Shown piece after piece: positions 26,339-35,478 of a stretch of 64,000 nt of DNA. The stretch lies in NCBI GenBank assembly GCA_044464765.1, contig JBIQKZ010000011.1:1-64000 (forward strand), given 5' to 3'. A program made the translations under genes and the position numbers. The notes under the pieces are model-generated. The model searched no databases. It had not been told where the DNA came from and saw only the letters and a list, made by a program, of their open reading frames with translations. Positions within the stretch are counted from its first letter, which is position 1, and each line of letters starts with the position of its first letter. The DNA comes from JBIQKZ01 sp044464765. Its GTDB lineage: Bacteria; Pseudomonadota; Gammaproteobacteria; Burkholderiales; Burkholderiaceae_B.

Positions 26339-27265
26339 ATGTCGTCAAATCCTCGCCGTAATTTTCTGATGGGGCGTCGGCCTGTGCGCAGCCCCTGGGA
26401 AACGTTTTGCCGCGACCTTAAACGGCGCGCCGCCGGCGAACTGTTCGACTTCGGCTTTCGGGATGGATCGGGAAGTGCGCGCCTGATCCCCGCAAATGGG
26501 GCCGATGTGCGTCATGCCCGCGCCCTGTGCGCCGAGCATCGCGTAACACTGGCGCTCGATGGCGTTCCTGGCGCCGACCCCTTGTACGATCATTCTGTAT
26601 TGTGGGTCGACCCTGCGCCGGGTCTGGGGGGGTGCGAGGCCATGCCGGACGAACACGGGAAATGGTTTGTCCGGCCCGGCTGCCTGCTCAGCGAGCTGGC
26701 CGAGGCCGGCCTGGAGCAGTTCCAGTCTATGCCGGGCTACCTGACGGTAGCCGCATGGCTGGCGGATCGAAGCTTATGCAACTGGCCGTCGGGCCAGACC
26801 AGACATTCGGGCCTGCTGCATGCGGCGGTGCTGCTGGCCGATGGCAGCCTGGCCACCTTGGGTCCATTCGGGCAGGGCAATCGGCAGGCGCTCAACACCC
26901 TGACACTGCAAACCATGATCCCAGGCCTTTTCAACCTGATTCACGGCGCGGCGGGCCAATCGTGCCGCTCACGACACGACTGGCCCGCCCGCTACCGCCT
27001 GGATGCGTTGGCCCCCGTGTCCGAGGGGGATGCAAATCTGGCGCATTTGATGCTGGGGCATGGCGGCGACCTGGCTTGGGTGGAGTGGCTGGTGTTTGCC
27101 AACGTGGCCCCGGCCGATGCTCCCGACTGGCAAGCGCATGCGTTCTCCACGCGCAATGCCTCCGACACTGATCCCGGCTGGATCAGCGCCATGGATCTGG
27201 ATGCACATGTGAAGTCGCTGTTTGATCCTGCGGGGCTGTTTCCCCATCCGGGGCAGGACCTTTGA
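26339..27265 (+). CDS. Degenerate FAD-linked oxidase-like protein
   Basis: This 308-aa protein is of uncertain function. Residues about 55-200 look like a PCMH-type FAD-binding domain: HARALCAEHRVTLALDG, VRPGCLLSELAEAGLEQF and LPGY-like FQSMPGYLTVAAW. The C-terminus LDAHVKSLFDPAGLFPHPG matches the end of glycolate/lactate-oxidase proteins. The FAD-anchoring glycine-rich motifs are poorly kept (SLCNWPSGQTRHSGLLHAAV), and the protein is shorter than usual (about 450 aa). A basic twin-arginine-like start (PRRNFLMGRR) is present but no hydrophobic core follows. It may be a noncatalytic relic. Confidence 0.6.
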   Translation: MSSNPRRNFLMGRRPVRSPWETFCRDLKRRAAGELFDFGFRDGSGSARLIPANGADVRHARALCAEHRVTLALDGVPGADPLYDHSVLWVDPAPGLGGCEAMPDEHGKWFVRPGCLLSELAEAGLEQFQSMPGYLTVAAWLADRSLCNWPSGQTRHSGLLHAAVLLADGSLATLGPFGQGNRQALNTLTLQTMIPGLFNLIHGAAGQSCRSRHDWPARYRLDALAPVSEGDANLAHLMLGHGGDLAWVEWLVFANVAPADAPDWQAHAFSTRNASDTDPGWISAMDLDAHVKSLFDPAGLFPHPGQDL

Positions 27266-27315
27266 TCGGCCTCAGTGCGTGTGTACGGAAGGGGGGTGCT
27301 GATTCCGCCTGAATT

Positions 27316-27341
27316 CCACTTTTAGGCGTTCCCTAAAGTGG
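27316..27341. promoter_or_regulatory. Hairpin in the maeB leader
   Basis: CCACTTTTAGG (27316-27326) and CCTAAAGTGG (27332-27341) form a 10-bp stem with one bulged T and a 5-base loop, about 57 bases before the maeB ATG. It could be an operator or leader structure; there is no T-tract to call it a terminator. Confidence 0.4.
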
Positions 27342-27397
27342 TGATCTAAAGGATAGAATGAATACCTGTCCTATTCACCGGTAGAAGATTGAACATC

Positions 27398-29692
27398 ATG
27401 GAAGATACTTTTCGCAAAGCGGCGCTTGAATATCACGAACAGGGACGGCCCGGCAAAATCGAGGTCGCGCCAACCAAGCAACTATCCAATCAGCGTGATC
27501 TGGCCCTGGCGTATTCCCCCGGTGTCGCAGCCGCCTGCGAAGAGATCGTTGCCGATGCCAAGAACGTGTTTCGCTATACGGGCCGGGGCAACCTGGTTGG
27601 GGTGATCACCAATGGCACGGCCGTCCTGGGCCTGGGCAATATCGGTGCGCTGGCGTCCAAGCCCGTGATGGAAGGCAAGGCGGTCCTGTTCAAGAAGTTC
27701 GCGGGCATCGATGTGTTCGACATCGAAATCAATGAAACCGACCCCGAAAAGCTGATCACCATCATCGCCGGCCTGGAACCCACCTTCGGTGGGATCAATC
27801 TGGAAGACATCAAGGCGCCTGAATGTTTTACCGTCGAGCGTGAACTGCGCAAGCGCATGAATATCCCGGTATTCCACGACGATCAGCACGGCACCGCCAT
27901 TTGCGTTGCCTCGGCATTTATCAGCGGTTTGAAGGTAGTGGAAAAAGACATCCGGTCCGTCAAACTGGTGGTGTCGGGGGCGGGCGCTGCGGCGTTGGCC
28001 TGCTTGAACCTGTTGGTCGACTTTGGCCTCCCGGTGGAAAACATTTGGGTGTCGGATATCGAAGGCGTGGTGTACAAAGGTCGAACCGCTTTAATGGATC
28101 CAGACAAAGAAGCGTTCGCCCAAGACACCTCGGCCCGCAAGCTGGACGAGATCATCGAAGGCGCCGACGTATTCCTGGGCTTGTCCGCAGGCGGCGTGCT
28201 GAAGCCCGACATGGTGGCCAGGATGGCGCCCCGGCCGGTCATTCTGGCGCTGGCCAATCCCGATCCCGAGATCCTGCCGGAAGACGCCCACGCCGTTCGC
28301 GACGACATCGTGATGGCGACGGGTCGATCCGACTACCCCAACCAGGTCAATAACGTATTGTGCTTTCCCTATATTTTCCGGGGGGCGCTCGATGTCGGGG
28401 CAACCACCATCACGCGGGGCATGGAGAAAGCCGCCGTGCAGGCCATTTCTCAATTGGCCCAGGAAGAGCAAAACGACCTGGTGGCGGCAGCCTACGGCAC
28501 CTATGGCGTGTCGTTCGGGCCCGAGTACCTGATACCCAAGCCGTTCGATCCGCGCCTTATCGTCCGGGTGGCGCCGGCCGTGGCGCGGGCGGCCATGGAG
28601 GATGGCGTCGCTACCCGGCCCATCGCTGATTTCGACGGTTATATCGACCAATTGCAGCAGTTCATGTATCGCTCGGGTTCCTTCATGAAACCCTTGTTCT
28701 CCACGGCAAAAAGCATGGTGCGCGATGGCGGCAAGTCACGCATTGTATTCAGCGAGGGTGAAGACGAACGTGTCTTGCGCGCGGTTCAGATCGTGGTCGA
28801 CGAAAAGCTGGCCAAGCCCATTCTCATTGGCCGTCCGGCGGTGCTCGAGGCCCGCATCAAGAAATTTGGTCTGCGCTTGCGCCTGGGCGAAGATGTCGAG
28901 GTCACCAACCCCGAGTTCGATGACCGTTTCCACCGCTACTGGACCACGTATTGGGAAATGATGTGCCGGCAGGGCATCAGCAAGGAAATGGCGCGGGTCG
29001 AAATGCGCCGTCGCCTGACGCTGATTGGCGCCATGATGGTTCATCTGGGCGATGCCGACGGCATGGTATGCGGCACCGTGGGTTCTTACGCCAATCATTT
29101 GCGCTTCATTGACGAAGTCATTGGCAAGGCGCCGGGCGCCCAAACGTACGCCGCCATGAATATCCTGCTGTTGGCCGAACGCACCCTGGCGCTGGCGGAT
29201 ACACACGTCAATGATGACCCCAACGCCGAGCAGATCGCCGAGATCACATTGGCGGCAGCCACCGAAATGCGGCGTCTTAATATGGTGCCCAAGGCCGCCT
29301 TGTTGTCGCGTTCCAATTTCGGGACGGGCAGCTCGGCATCCGGCGCGAAGATGCGCGAAGCCCTGGCCATTATTCGACAGATGGATCCCGAGCTGGAAGT
29401 TGACGGCGAGATGCATGGCGATTGCGCTCTGGATGAAAGCCTGCGCAACCGTGTCCTGCCTTCCACCACCCTTAAAGGCGCGGCCAATCTGCTGATCTGC
29501 CCAAGCGTCGATGCCGGCAACATCGCGTACAACCTGCTCAAGACGGCAGCCGGCGGCAATGTGGCGGTTGGGCCGTTCTTGCTTGGCGCGAATGCCCCGG
29601 TGCACATCCTGACGTCCAGTTCCACGGTCAGGCGCATTGTCAACATGGCTGCCCTGACCGTGCTCGATGCCAATACCCCCCGCATTACCTGA
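27398..29692 (+). CDS. maeB: NADP-dependent malic enzyme with phosphotransacetylase-like domain
   Basis: MaeB decarboxylates malate to pyruvate, producing NADPH. The 764-aa protein is a two-domain fusion. The malic enzyme part (about 1-430) carries SPGVAAACEEI, FHDDQHGTAICV and the nucleotide-binding VVSGAGAAALACL. The phosphate acetyl/butyryl-transferase-like part (about 430-764) carries FGTGSSASGAKMREAL. In the family the second domain is regulatory. ATG 27398 is preferred over a TTG nine bases earlier. Confidence 0.95.
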   Translation: MEDTFRKAALEYHEQGRPGKIEVAPTKQLSNQRDLALAYSPGVAAACEEIVADAKNVFRYTGRGNLVGVITNGTAVLGLGNIGALASKPVMEGKAVLFKKFAGIDVFDIEINETDPEKLITIIAGLEPTFGGINLEDIKAPECFTVERELRKRMNIPVFHDDQHGTAICVASAFISGLKVVEKDIRSVKLVVSGAGAAALACLNLLVDFGLPVENIWVSDIEGVVYKGRTALMDPDKEAFAQDTSARKLDEIIEGADVFLGLSAGGVLKPDMVARMAPRPVILALANPDPEILPEDAHAVRDDIVMATGRSDYPNQVNNVLCFPYIFRGALDVGATTITRGMEKAAVQAISQLAQEEQNDLVAAAYGTYGVSFGPEYLIPKPFDPRLIVRVAPAVARAAMEDGVATRPIADFDGYIDQLQQFMYRSGSFMKPLFSTAKSMVRDGGKSRIVFSEGEDERVLRAVQIVVDEKLAKPILIGRPAVLEARIKKFGLRLRLGEDVEVTNPEFDDRFHRYWTTYWEMMCRQGISKEMARVEMRRRLTLIGAMMVHLGDADGMVCGTVGSYANHLRFIDEVIGKAPGAQTYAAMNILLLAERTLALADTHVNDDPNAEQIAEITLAAATEMRRLNMVPKAALLSRSNFGTGSSASGAKMREALAIIRQMDPELEVDGEMHGDCALDESLRNRVLPSTTLKGAANLLICPSVDAGNIAYNLLKTAAGGNVAVGPFLLGANAPVHILTSSSTVRRIVNMAALTVLDANTPRIT

Positions 29693-29698
29693 TCCTTT

Positions 29699-30901
29699 AT
29701 GGCGAGCTGTCCGTACAATCCGTCAATAGGTCTGGTTCTGACAGGCGGCGGCGCCCGGGCGGCTTATCAGGTTGGGGTGCTGGCGGGTGTGTTGAAAATC
29801 CTCGACCCCGATCGCCGGCCGGATTTCCCCAATCCCTTCCCCATTATCTGCGGCACGTCGGCAGGGGCGATCAATGCCGCCGCCCTGGCGTGCCGGGCGC
29901 ACGAACCTCATCTGGCCATTGACCGTTTGCGCTTCTTATGGGAAAGCCTGAACACCCGGGACGTCTACCATTCGGATCCGGCCGGGCTGTTCTGGACGGG
30001 GTTTCGCTGGCTGTCCATGCTGGCGGTGGGATGGGTGGTGCCCGAGCTACGCGGCACACATCCGCAGTCGCTGCTGGACAACCAGCCGTTGGGCAAGTTG
30101 CTGGAAGACGCGCTGGATTTCGAACAACTGGCGGCCAACCTGGACCAGGGCCACCTTGAGGCCCTGGCGATCACCGCCACTGCCTACACCAGCGGCGAAC
30201 ATTTAACGTTCTATCAGGCCGAACGCGGGATCGAGCCCTGGACGCGCTCCTTGCGCCGCGCTGTGCCCGGGCCCATCGGCGTGGATCATTTGCTGGCGTC
30301 CAGTTCCATCCCCTTTGTCTTTCCCGCCCAGGCCATCCTGATGCAGGGCAAGACTGAATGGTGCGGCGATGGTTCCATGCGGCAACTGGCGCCCATGAGT
30401 CCGGCGATTCATCTGGGCGCCAAGAAAATATTCGTCATTGGAACCGGGCACCGCGACGATACCCACACGGAAGACCGCAAGGTGGATTCCAGCTACCCCT
30501 CGCTGGCGCAAATCAGCGGCCATGCCTTGTCCAGCATCTTCCTGGATGGGGTTTCCACCGATGTGGAGCGCTTGGAGCGGATCAACGGGCTGCTGGCAAG
30601 AATGTCTCCCGAGCAGCGGTCAGGCCAGCCGTTGCGGCTGGTGAATACCTTTTCCATCACGCCCAGCCGGTCGCTGGATACTGTTGCAATGGAGCACATT
30701 GATCAAATGCCTCGCGCGGTACGTACACTTTTTCGCGTTCTCGGTGTATCGTCGGGTTCGAGCGCTTCAAATGGAGGCGCTTTGGTGTCCTACCTGCTAT
30801 TCGAAGCGGCGTATACGCGGGAGCTGGTCAAGCTGGGATACGCCGATAGTATGCATCGTATTGATGAAGTCCAAGCGTTTTTCAAGGAGACGCCGTCATG
30901 A
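29699..30901 (+). CDS. Patatin-like phospholipase
   Basis: This 400-aa lipid acyl hydrolase has the patatin catalytic dyad: nucleophile S54 in ICGTSAGAIN and aspartate in WCGDGSMRQLAP (near residue 222), with the oxyanion-hole motif GLVLTGGGARAAYQVGVL at the start. No signal peptide is seen, so it is likely cytoplasmic or membrane-associated. It starts 6 bases after maeB and overlaps the barstar-like gene by four bases. Confidence 0.9.
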   Translation: MASCPYNPSIGLVLTGGGARAAYQVGVLAGVLKILDPDRRPDFPNPFPIICGTSAGAINAAALACRAHEPHLAIDRLRFLWESLNTRDVYHSDPAGLFWTGFRWLSMLAVGWVVPELRGTHPQSLLDNQPLGKLLEDALDFEQLAANLDQGHLEALAITATAYTSGEHLTFYQAERGIEPWTRSLRRAVPGPIGVDHLLASSSIPFVFPAQAILMQGKTEWCGDGSMRQLAPMSPAIHLGAKKIFVIGTGHRDDTHTEDRKVDSSYPSLAQISGHALSSIFLDGVSTDVERLERINGLLARMSPEQRSGQPLRLVNTFSITPSRSLDTVAMEHIDQMPRAVRTLFRVLGVSSGSSASNGGALVSYLLFEAAYTRELVKLGYADSMHRIDEVQAFFKETPS

Positions 30902-31359
30902 CCCGGGCAAAAACGTTATTGAAACAATTTACCAAGAGCAGTTTGCTCGATGCTTCTTCCATTACGCAAGATGACGCGGTTGCGCAGGCACGCGAACAGG
31001 GGTTGGCGGCATTTGTCGTCGATTGCGACCGGGCGCGCAGCCGCTCCGCCGTTCTGCGCGCTGTCGTGAAGGCGGTAGATTTTCCCGAATTTTTTGGCGG
31101 CAATCTCGACGCGCTGTACGACTGCTTGTGCGACACAGTGCTTGACCAGAAAACCGGAATGCTGTTGTGGTTCCACAATTTGCATTCCGGAGACCCTGCG
31201 CTGGCCGACGATGCAAATGCCATTTTGGACGTCTGTGCCGACGCCATGGAGTTCGCCAACAGCAATGGCCGTGTGCTGGTTTATGCCGTACAGCATGCAG
31301 GCAAGCATCCCGATCCCGAACCGGGCATTGCACCCACGCCGTATTCAGGGGGCGGTTAA
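30898..31359 (+). CDS. Barstar-family protein
   Basis: This 153-aa protein carries a barstar (barnase inhibitor) fold in residues about 35-130. The signature is DFPEFFGGNLDALYDCL, the RNase-binding helix region. Its ATG overlaps the patatin stop (ATGA). No barnase-type RNase is encoded nearby, so it is probably a housekeeping barstar-like protein, not a toxin antidote. Confidence 0.85.
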   Translation: MTRAKTLLKQFTKSSLLDASSITQDDAVAQAREQGLAAFVVDCDRARSRSAVLRAVVKAVDFPEFFGGNLDALYDCLCDTVLDQKTGMLLWFHNLHSGDPALADDANAILDVCADAMEFANSNGRVLVYAVQHAGKHPDPEPGIAPTPYSGGG

Positions 31360-31420
31360 CACCTGCTTGGTGTGCCGCCGGGCGAATGAATCCGGATGCG
31401 CGAATGAGCCGGGCAGCACA

Positions 31421-32152
31421 CTAGTGCCAGTCCAGCAGGGCGCTGACGGCCGCGATCAGGGCGGTGCCCGCCGTTTCGGTGCGCAGTATGCGCCGACCGA
31501 ACTGTACGGGAATCAGCGCATGTCGCGCGGCTTCGCTTAGCTCTTCCGGCGCCCAACCCCCCTCCGGGCCGATAATCAGAATGATGTCCGATGCGTCGCG
31601 CGGCAACGATTGCTGCAATGTCTGTGTGGCGTCGGGGTCGCAGAAAAGAATCGTGGCGTTTTGATCGCATGTCGCCAGGAAGTCCGCCAGATTGATCGGC
31701 CGGTCAACAGTCATCAGGCGATTGCGCCCACATTGTTCGCTGGCGGCCTGTGCTACTCGCACCCAATGGCGCAGGCGTTTTTCAAGGCGTTCGCCGCTTA
31801 GCTGCAAGACACTGCGCCGCGCCGCCAGGGGAACGACCCGGCCGGCCCCCATCTCGACCGCCTTTTCGATGACCCAATCCATTTTGTCGCCGGAGGCAAT
31901 GCCCTGGACGAGCACAATGTTTCCCGGCAGCTCGGCCTCGATAGCTTCATGGGCGCCGATCTGCGCAAAGGCTTTCTTTCCCTCGGCTTGCAGGACGGCG
32001 GTGTAGTGTCCGCCCCGGCCGTCGAACAGGATAATGTCGGCGCCCGGTTTCAGCCGCAGCACGCGCAAGGCGTAGTGTGCCAGTTCGGCGGGCAGTTCGA
32101 TGGTGGATTGAGGTCGAAGGGCGGTGGGGCAGTAGAAGCGGGGTGTGGGCAT
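31421..32152 (-). CDS. rsmE: 16S rRNA m3U1498 methyltransferase
   Basis: RsmE methylates N3 of U1498 in 16S rRNA. The 243-aa protein has an N-terminal PUA-like domain (LAHYALRVLRLKPGADIILFDG split across residues 25-48) and a SPOUT domain ending in the knot motif LIIGPEGGWAPEEL and LGRRILRTETA-like FGRRILRTETAGTAL. It is convergent with the barstar gene and divergent from transketolase. Confidence 0.94.
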   Translation of the reverse strand: MPTPRFYCPTALRPQSTIELPAELAHYALRVLRLKPGADIILFDGRGGHYTAVLQAEGKKAFAQIGAHEAIEAELPGNIVLVQGIASGDKMDWVIEKAVEMGAGRVVPLAARRSVLQLSGERLEKRLRHWVRVAQAASEQCGRNRLMTVDRPINLADFLATCDQNATILFCDPDATQTLQQSLPRDASDIILIIGPEGGWAPEELSEAARHALIPVQFGRRILRTETAGTALIAAVSALLDWH

Positions 32153-32287
32153 CGGGCCTGGCAGCGCATGAGGGTGGGTAACGCATCTTAGTTTAAGTCT
32201 TTTGCGGTCCAGAGGCTGGGTAAGCTGGTGTAACAGGACATATGCGGCACGGATGTTAAAATCATGAGCTTTGCTACCTTGTTGCCA

Positions 32288-32313
32288 GGCCGTCTTGATT
32301 TAGCTTGACGGCC
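32288..32313 (+). promoter_or_regulatory. Hairpin in the tkt leader
   Basis: GGCCGTC (32288-32294) and GACGGCC (32307-32313) are perfect complements around a 12-base loop, 17 bases before the tkt ATG. It may affect leader stability or translation. Confidence 0.35.
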
Positions 32314-32330
32314 CTTCTTGTGAGTTTTCA

Positions 32331-34376
32331 ATGAGCACCTCGCCCGTCCAGGATTCTTCCCTGGCCAATGCCATTCGCGCCCTTTCGATGGACGCTGTCC
32401 AAAAAGCCAATTCGGGTCATCCGGGGGCGCCAATGGGCATGGCGGATATCGCCGAAGCTTTATGGACGCGCCATTTGCGTCATAACCCCGCGGATCCTGC
32501 GTGGGCTGATCGCGATCGGTTCGTCTTGTCCAATGGGCACGGGTCCATGCTCATCTATTCGTTGCTGCATCTAACGGGTTACGACCTGCCGATTGAAGAG
32601 CTGCAGAACTTTCGCCAGTTGCATTCGCGTACACCGGGCCACCCCGAAGTGGGGATTACCGCCGGAGTGGAAACCACCACGGGTCCGCTGGGACAAGGTT
32701 TGTCCAACGCCGTCGGGATGGCCCTTTCCGAAGCGTTGCTGGCTAAAGAGTTCAATCGCGAAGGACACGAGATCGTCGATCATTACACCTATGCATTCGT
32801 AGGCGACGGTTGTCTTATGGAAGGGATCTCCCACGAGGTCTGCTCATTGGCGGGCACGCTCAAACTGTCCAAGCTTATTGTCTTCTATGATGACAATGGC
32901 ATATCCATCGACGGAAAAGTCCAGGACTGGTTTGCCGACGATACCGCCAAGCGCTTCGAAAGCTATGGCTGGAATGTGCTGCGCGACGTCGACGGGCACA
33001 GTGTTGCAGCGGTCGATGCCGCCATCGCGCAGGCCAAAGCGGCGGCGGCTGAAAACAATGGCCCCACCTTGATTTGCTGCCGCACCATTATCGGCAAGGG
33101 TTCGCCGGCCATGGCGGGCACCGCGAAAGTGCATGGCGCCCCACTGGGCGCCGACGAGATCCTGGCCACGCGCGAAGCCATTGAGTGGCCGCACGAGCCG
33201 TTTGTGGTGCCGGCCGATGTCTATACGCGCTGGGATACGCGGATCAAGGGCCAGCAGTGGCAAGCCAATTGGCAGACGCGTTTCGATGCTTACGCCAAGG
33301 CTTATCCCGCCCAGGCCGCCGAGTTTTCGCGGCGTATGGCCGGCCAGTTGCCGGCCGACTTTGACGCCAAGGCCGGCCAGTTCATCGAGCAAACGGTCCA
33401 AAAGGCCGAAACAGTCGCCACGCGCAAGGCGTCGCAGTTCGCCATCACCGCGTTCGCGGAGTTCCTGCCCGAATTTCTGGGCGGTTCGGCCGACCTCACC
33501 GGCTCCAACTTTACCGACTGGAAGGGCGTAACTCCTGTGCGCTGTACCGAACAAGGCCTGCAGGCCGGCGGGCACATCAACTATGGCGTGCGCGAGTTCG
33601 GCATGGCGGCTATCATGAACGGGGTGGCCTTGCACGGAGGCTATCTGCCGTTCGGCGGCACTTTCCTGACCTTTTCAGATTACTCACGCAATGCAGTGCG
33701 CATGGCGGCGCTGATGAAGCAGCGGGTCGTGCATGTCTTTACGCACGATTCCATCGGCTTGGGAGAAGACGGCCCCACCCATCAGTCAATCGAGCACGCA
33801 GCCAGTTTGCGCTTGATTCCCAATCTTCATGTTTGGCGGCCTTGCGACACGACGGAAACCGCGGTGGCCTGGCGGCAAGCCGTTCAGCGGCCCGCCAGCA
33901 TCGGCATGCAGGTGAACGATGGCGGCCCCAGTGCGCTTCTGTTGTCGCGCCAGAACCTGCCTTTTGTCCAGCGCGATGCCCAGACACTCGCAGCGATTGA
34001 GCGTGGCGGTTATGTGTTGCGCGATGCGGCAAAGCCAAAAGCGGTCATCATCGCCACCGGCTCCGAGGTTGCCTTGGCCTTGCAGGCACAAGAGCAACTG
34101 GCCGGGAAAGGCGTGGCAGTGCGTGTGGTGTCCATGCCCTGCACCAATGTTTTCGATCAGCAGGATGCGCAATGGCGCGAATCGGTATTGCCCAAGGGCT
34201 TGCCGCGCGTGGCGGTCGAGGCAGGGGTTACCGCCGGTTGGTACAAGTATGTTGGCCTGGAGGGCGCGGTCGTGGGCATTGATACCTACGGCGAATCGGC
34301 GCCCGCCGGCGTGTTGTTCAAGCATTTTGGCCTGACCGCCGACAAGGTTGCGGCGGCAGTCGAGCAGGTTTTATAA
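32331..34376 (+). CDS. tkt: Transketolase
   Basis: Transketolase moves two-carbon units between sugar phosphates in the pentose phosphate pathway, using thiamine diphosphate. The 681-aa length is typical. Visible motifs are GHPGAPMGMAD, the ThDP motif GDGCLMEGISHE with downstream YDDNG, and the central-domain HDSIGLGEDGPTHQ. It heads the run tkt-gap-pgk; gap follows by 15 bases. Confidence 0.96.
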   Translation: MSTSPVQDSSLANAIRALSMDAVQKANSGHPGAPMGMADIAEALWTRHLRHNPADPAWADRDRFVLSNGHGSMLIYSLLHLTGYDLPIEELQNFRQLHSRTPGHPEVGITAGVETTTGPLGQGLSNAVGMALSEALLAKEFNREGHEIVDHYTYAFVGDGCLMEGISHEVCSLAGTLKLSKLIVFYDDNGISIDGKVQDWFADDTAKRFESYGWNVLRDVDGHSVAAVDAAIAQAKAAAAENNGPTLICCRTIIGKGSPAMAGTAKVHGAPLGADEILATREAIEWPHEPFVVPADVYTRWDTRIKGQQWQANWQTRFDAYAKAYPAQAAEFSRRMAGQLPADFDAKAGQFIEQTVQKAETVATRKASQFAITAFAEFLPEFLGGSADLTGSNFTDWKGVTPVRCTEQGLQAGGHINYGVREFGMAAIMNGVALHGGYLPFGGTFLTFSDYSRNAVRMAALMKQRVVHVFTHDSIGLGEDGPTHQSIEHAASLRLIPNLHVWRPCDTTETAVAWRQAVQRPASIGMQVNDGGPSALLLSRQNLPFVQRDAQTLAAIERGGYVLRDAAKPKAVIIATGSEVALALQAQEQLAGKGVAVRVVSMPCTNVFDQQDAQWRESVLPKGLPRVAVEAGVTAGWYKYVGLEGAVVGIDTYGESAPAGVLFKHFGLTADKVAAAVEQVL

Positions 34377-34391
34377 AACAGGAGAGTAATC

Positions 34392-35405
34392 ATGGCAATT
34401 CGCGTAGCGATCAACGGATACGGTCGTATTGGCCGCAATATTTTGCGCGCCCACTACGAAGGCGGCAAGAAGCACGATATTGAAATCGTGGCGATCAATG
34501 ACTTGGGTGATCCGACAACCAATGCCCATCTGACCCGCTACGATACGGCCCATGGCCGCTTCCCCGGCACGGTCGAAGTCGACGGCGATCACATGATCGT
34601 CAATGGCGACCGCATCCGTGTGCTGGCCAATCGCAATCCTGCGGAACTGCCCTGGGGCGACTTGAAGGTTGATGTCGTGCTCGAATGCACCGGTTTCTTC
34701 ACGACCAAGGAAAAGGCCGGCGCGCATATCAAGGGCGGAGCCAAGAAGGTCATTATTTCGGCGCCGGGCGGCAAAGACGTTGACGCCACTATTGTTTACG
34801 GCGTGAACCATCAGGTGCTGAAGGCCAGCGATACGGTCATTTCGAATGCGTCGTGCACGACCAACTGCCTGGCGCCGCTGGTTCAGCCCTTGCACCAGAA
34901 AATCGGCCTGGTCAACGGCTTGATGACGACCATCCACGCCTACACCAACGACCAGGTTCTGACCGACGTCTATCACAGCGACCTGCGTCGTGCACGGTCG
35001 GCGACGTCCAGCATGATCCCCACCAAGACGGGAGCCGCATCGGCGGTCGGTCTGGTGTTGCCCGAATTGAACGGGCGCCTGGATGGCTATGCCATTCGTG
35101 TCCCGACTATTAATGTGTCGATGGTCGATCTTTCGTTTATTGCGGCGCGTGAAACGTCGGTTGAAGAAGTCAACAGCATTCTCAAGCAAGCGGCCGCCGA
35201 AGGCCCGCTCAAGGGGATTCTGGAATACAGCAACGAGCCGCTCGTATCTGCCGACTATAACCACACCGCCGCATCCAGCACGGTCGATGAAGGGCTTACC
35301 AAGGTTTCCGGCAATCTGGTCAAGGTGGGCTCGTGGTATGACAACGAGTGGGGCTTCTCGAACCGCATGCTGGACACCACGGTTGCCTTGGTTGCTGCCA
35401 AGTAA
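34392..35405 (+). CDS. gap: Glyceraldehyde-3-phosphate dehydrogenase
   Basis: This 337-aa glycolytic enzyme has the NAD-binding start RVAINGYGRIGRN and the active-site cysteine in SNASCTTNCLAPL (near residue 156). The ending WYDNEWGFSNRMLD is also typical. Ribosome site CAGGAG precedes the ATG. It forms an operon with tkt. Confidence 0.97.
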   Translation: MAIRVAINGYGRIGRNILRAHYEGGKKHDIEIVAINDLGDPTTNAHLTRYDTAHGRFPGTVEVDGDHMIVNGDRIRVLANRNPAELPWGDLKVDVVLECTGFFTTKEKAGAHIKGGAKKVIISAPGGKDVDATIVYGVNHQVLKASDTVISNASCTTNCLAPLVQPLHQKIGLVNGLMTTIHAYTNDQVLTDVYHSDLRRARSATSSMIPTKTGAASAVGLVLPELNGRLDGYAIRVPTINVSMVDLSFIAARETSVEEVNSILKQAAAEGPLKGILEYSNEPLVSADYNHTAASSTVDEGLTKVSGNLVKVGSWYDNEWGFSNRMLDTTVALVAAK

Positions 35406-35420
35406 GCTGTTGTTTCCTTA

Positions 35421-35452
35421 AACCAAGGGGCGGGTCTTTCCCGCCCCTGGTT
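35421..35452 (+). terminator. Strong hairpin between gap and pgk
   Basis: GGGGCGGG and CCCGCCCC pair perfectly around the loop TCTTT, extended by AACCA/TGGTT with one bulged A. Only weak T content follows (TTCTATT), so it is probably a partial terminator or an mRNA-stabilising structure separating gap from pgk. Confidence 0.6.
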
Positions 35453-35478
35453 CTATTGCACCCCGTTTTCTTTCCACT

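Noticed and set aside
30898..31359. Toxin-antitoxin module based on barstar
   Set aside because: No barnase-like RNase or other toxin gene is adjacent; the upstream gene is a patatin phospholipase.
32844..33635. 263-codon minus-strand frame inside tkt
   Set aside because: Antisense shadow of a conserved transketolase gene.
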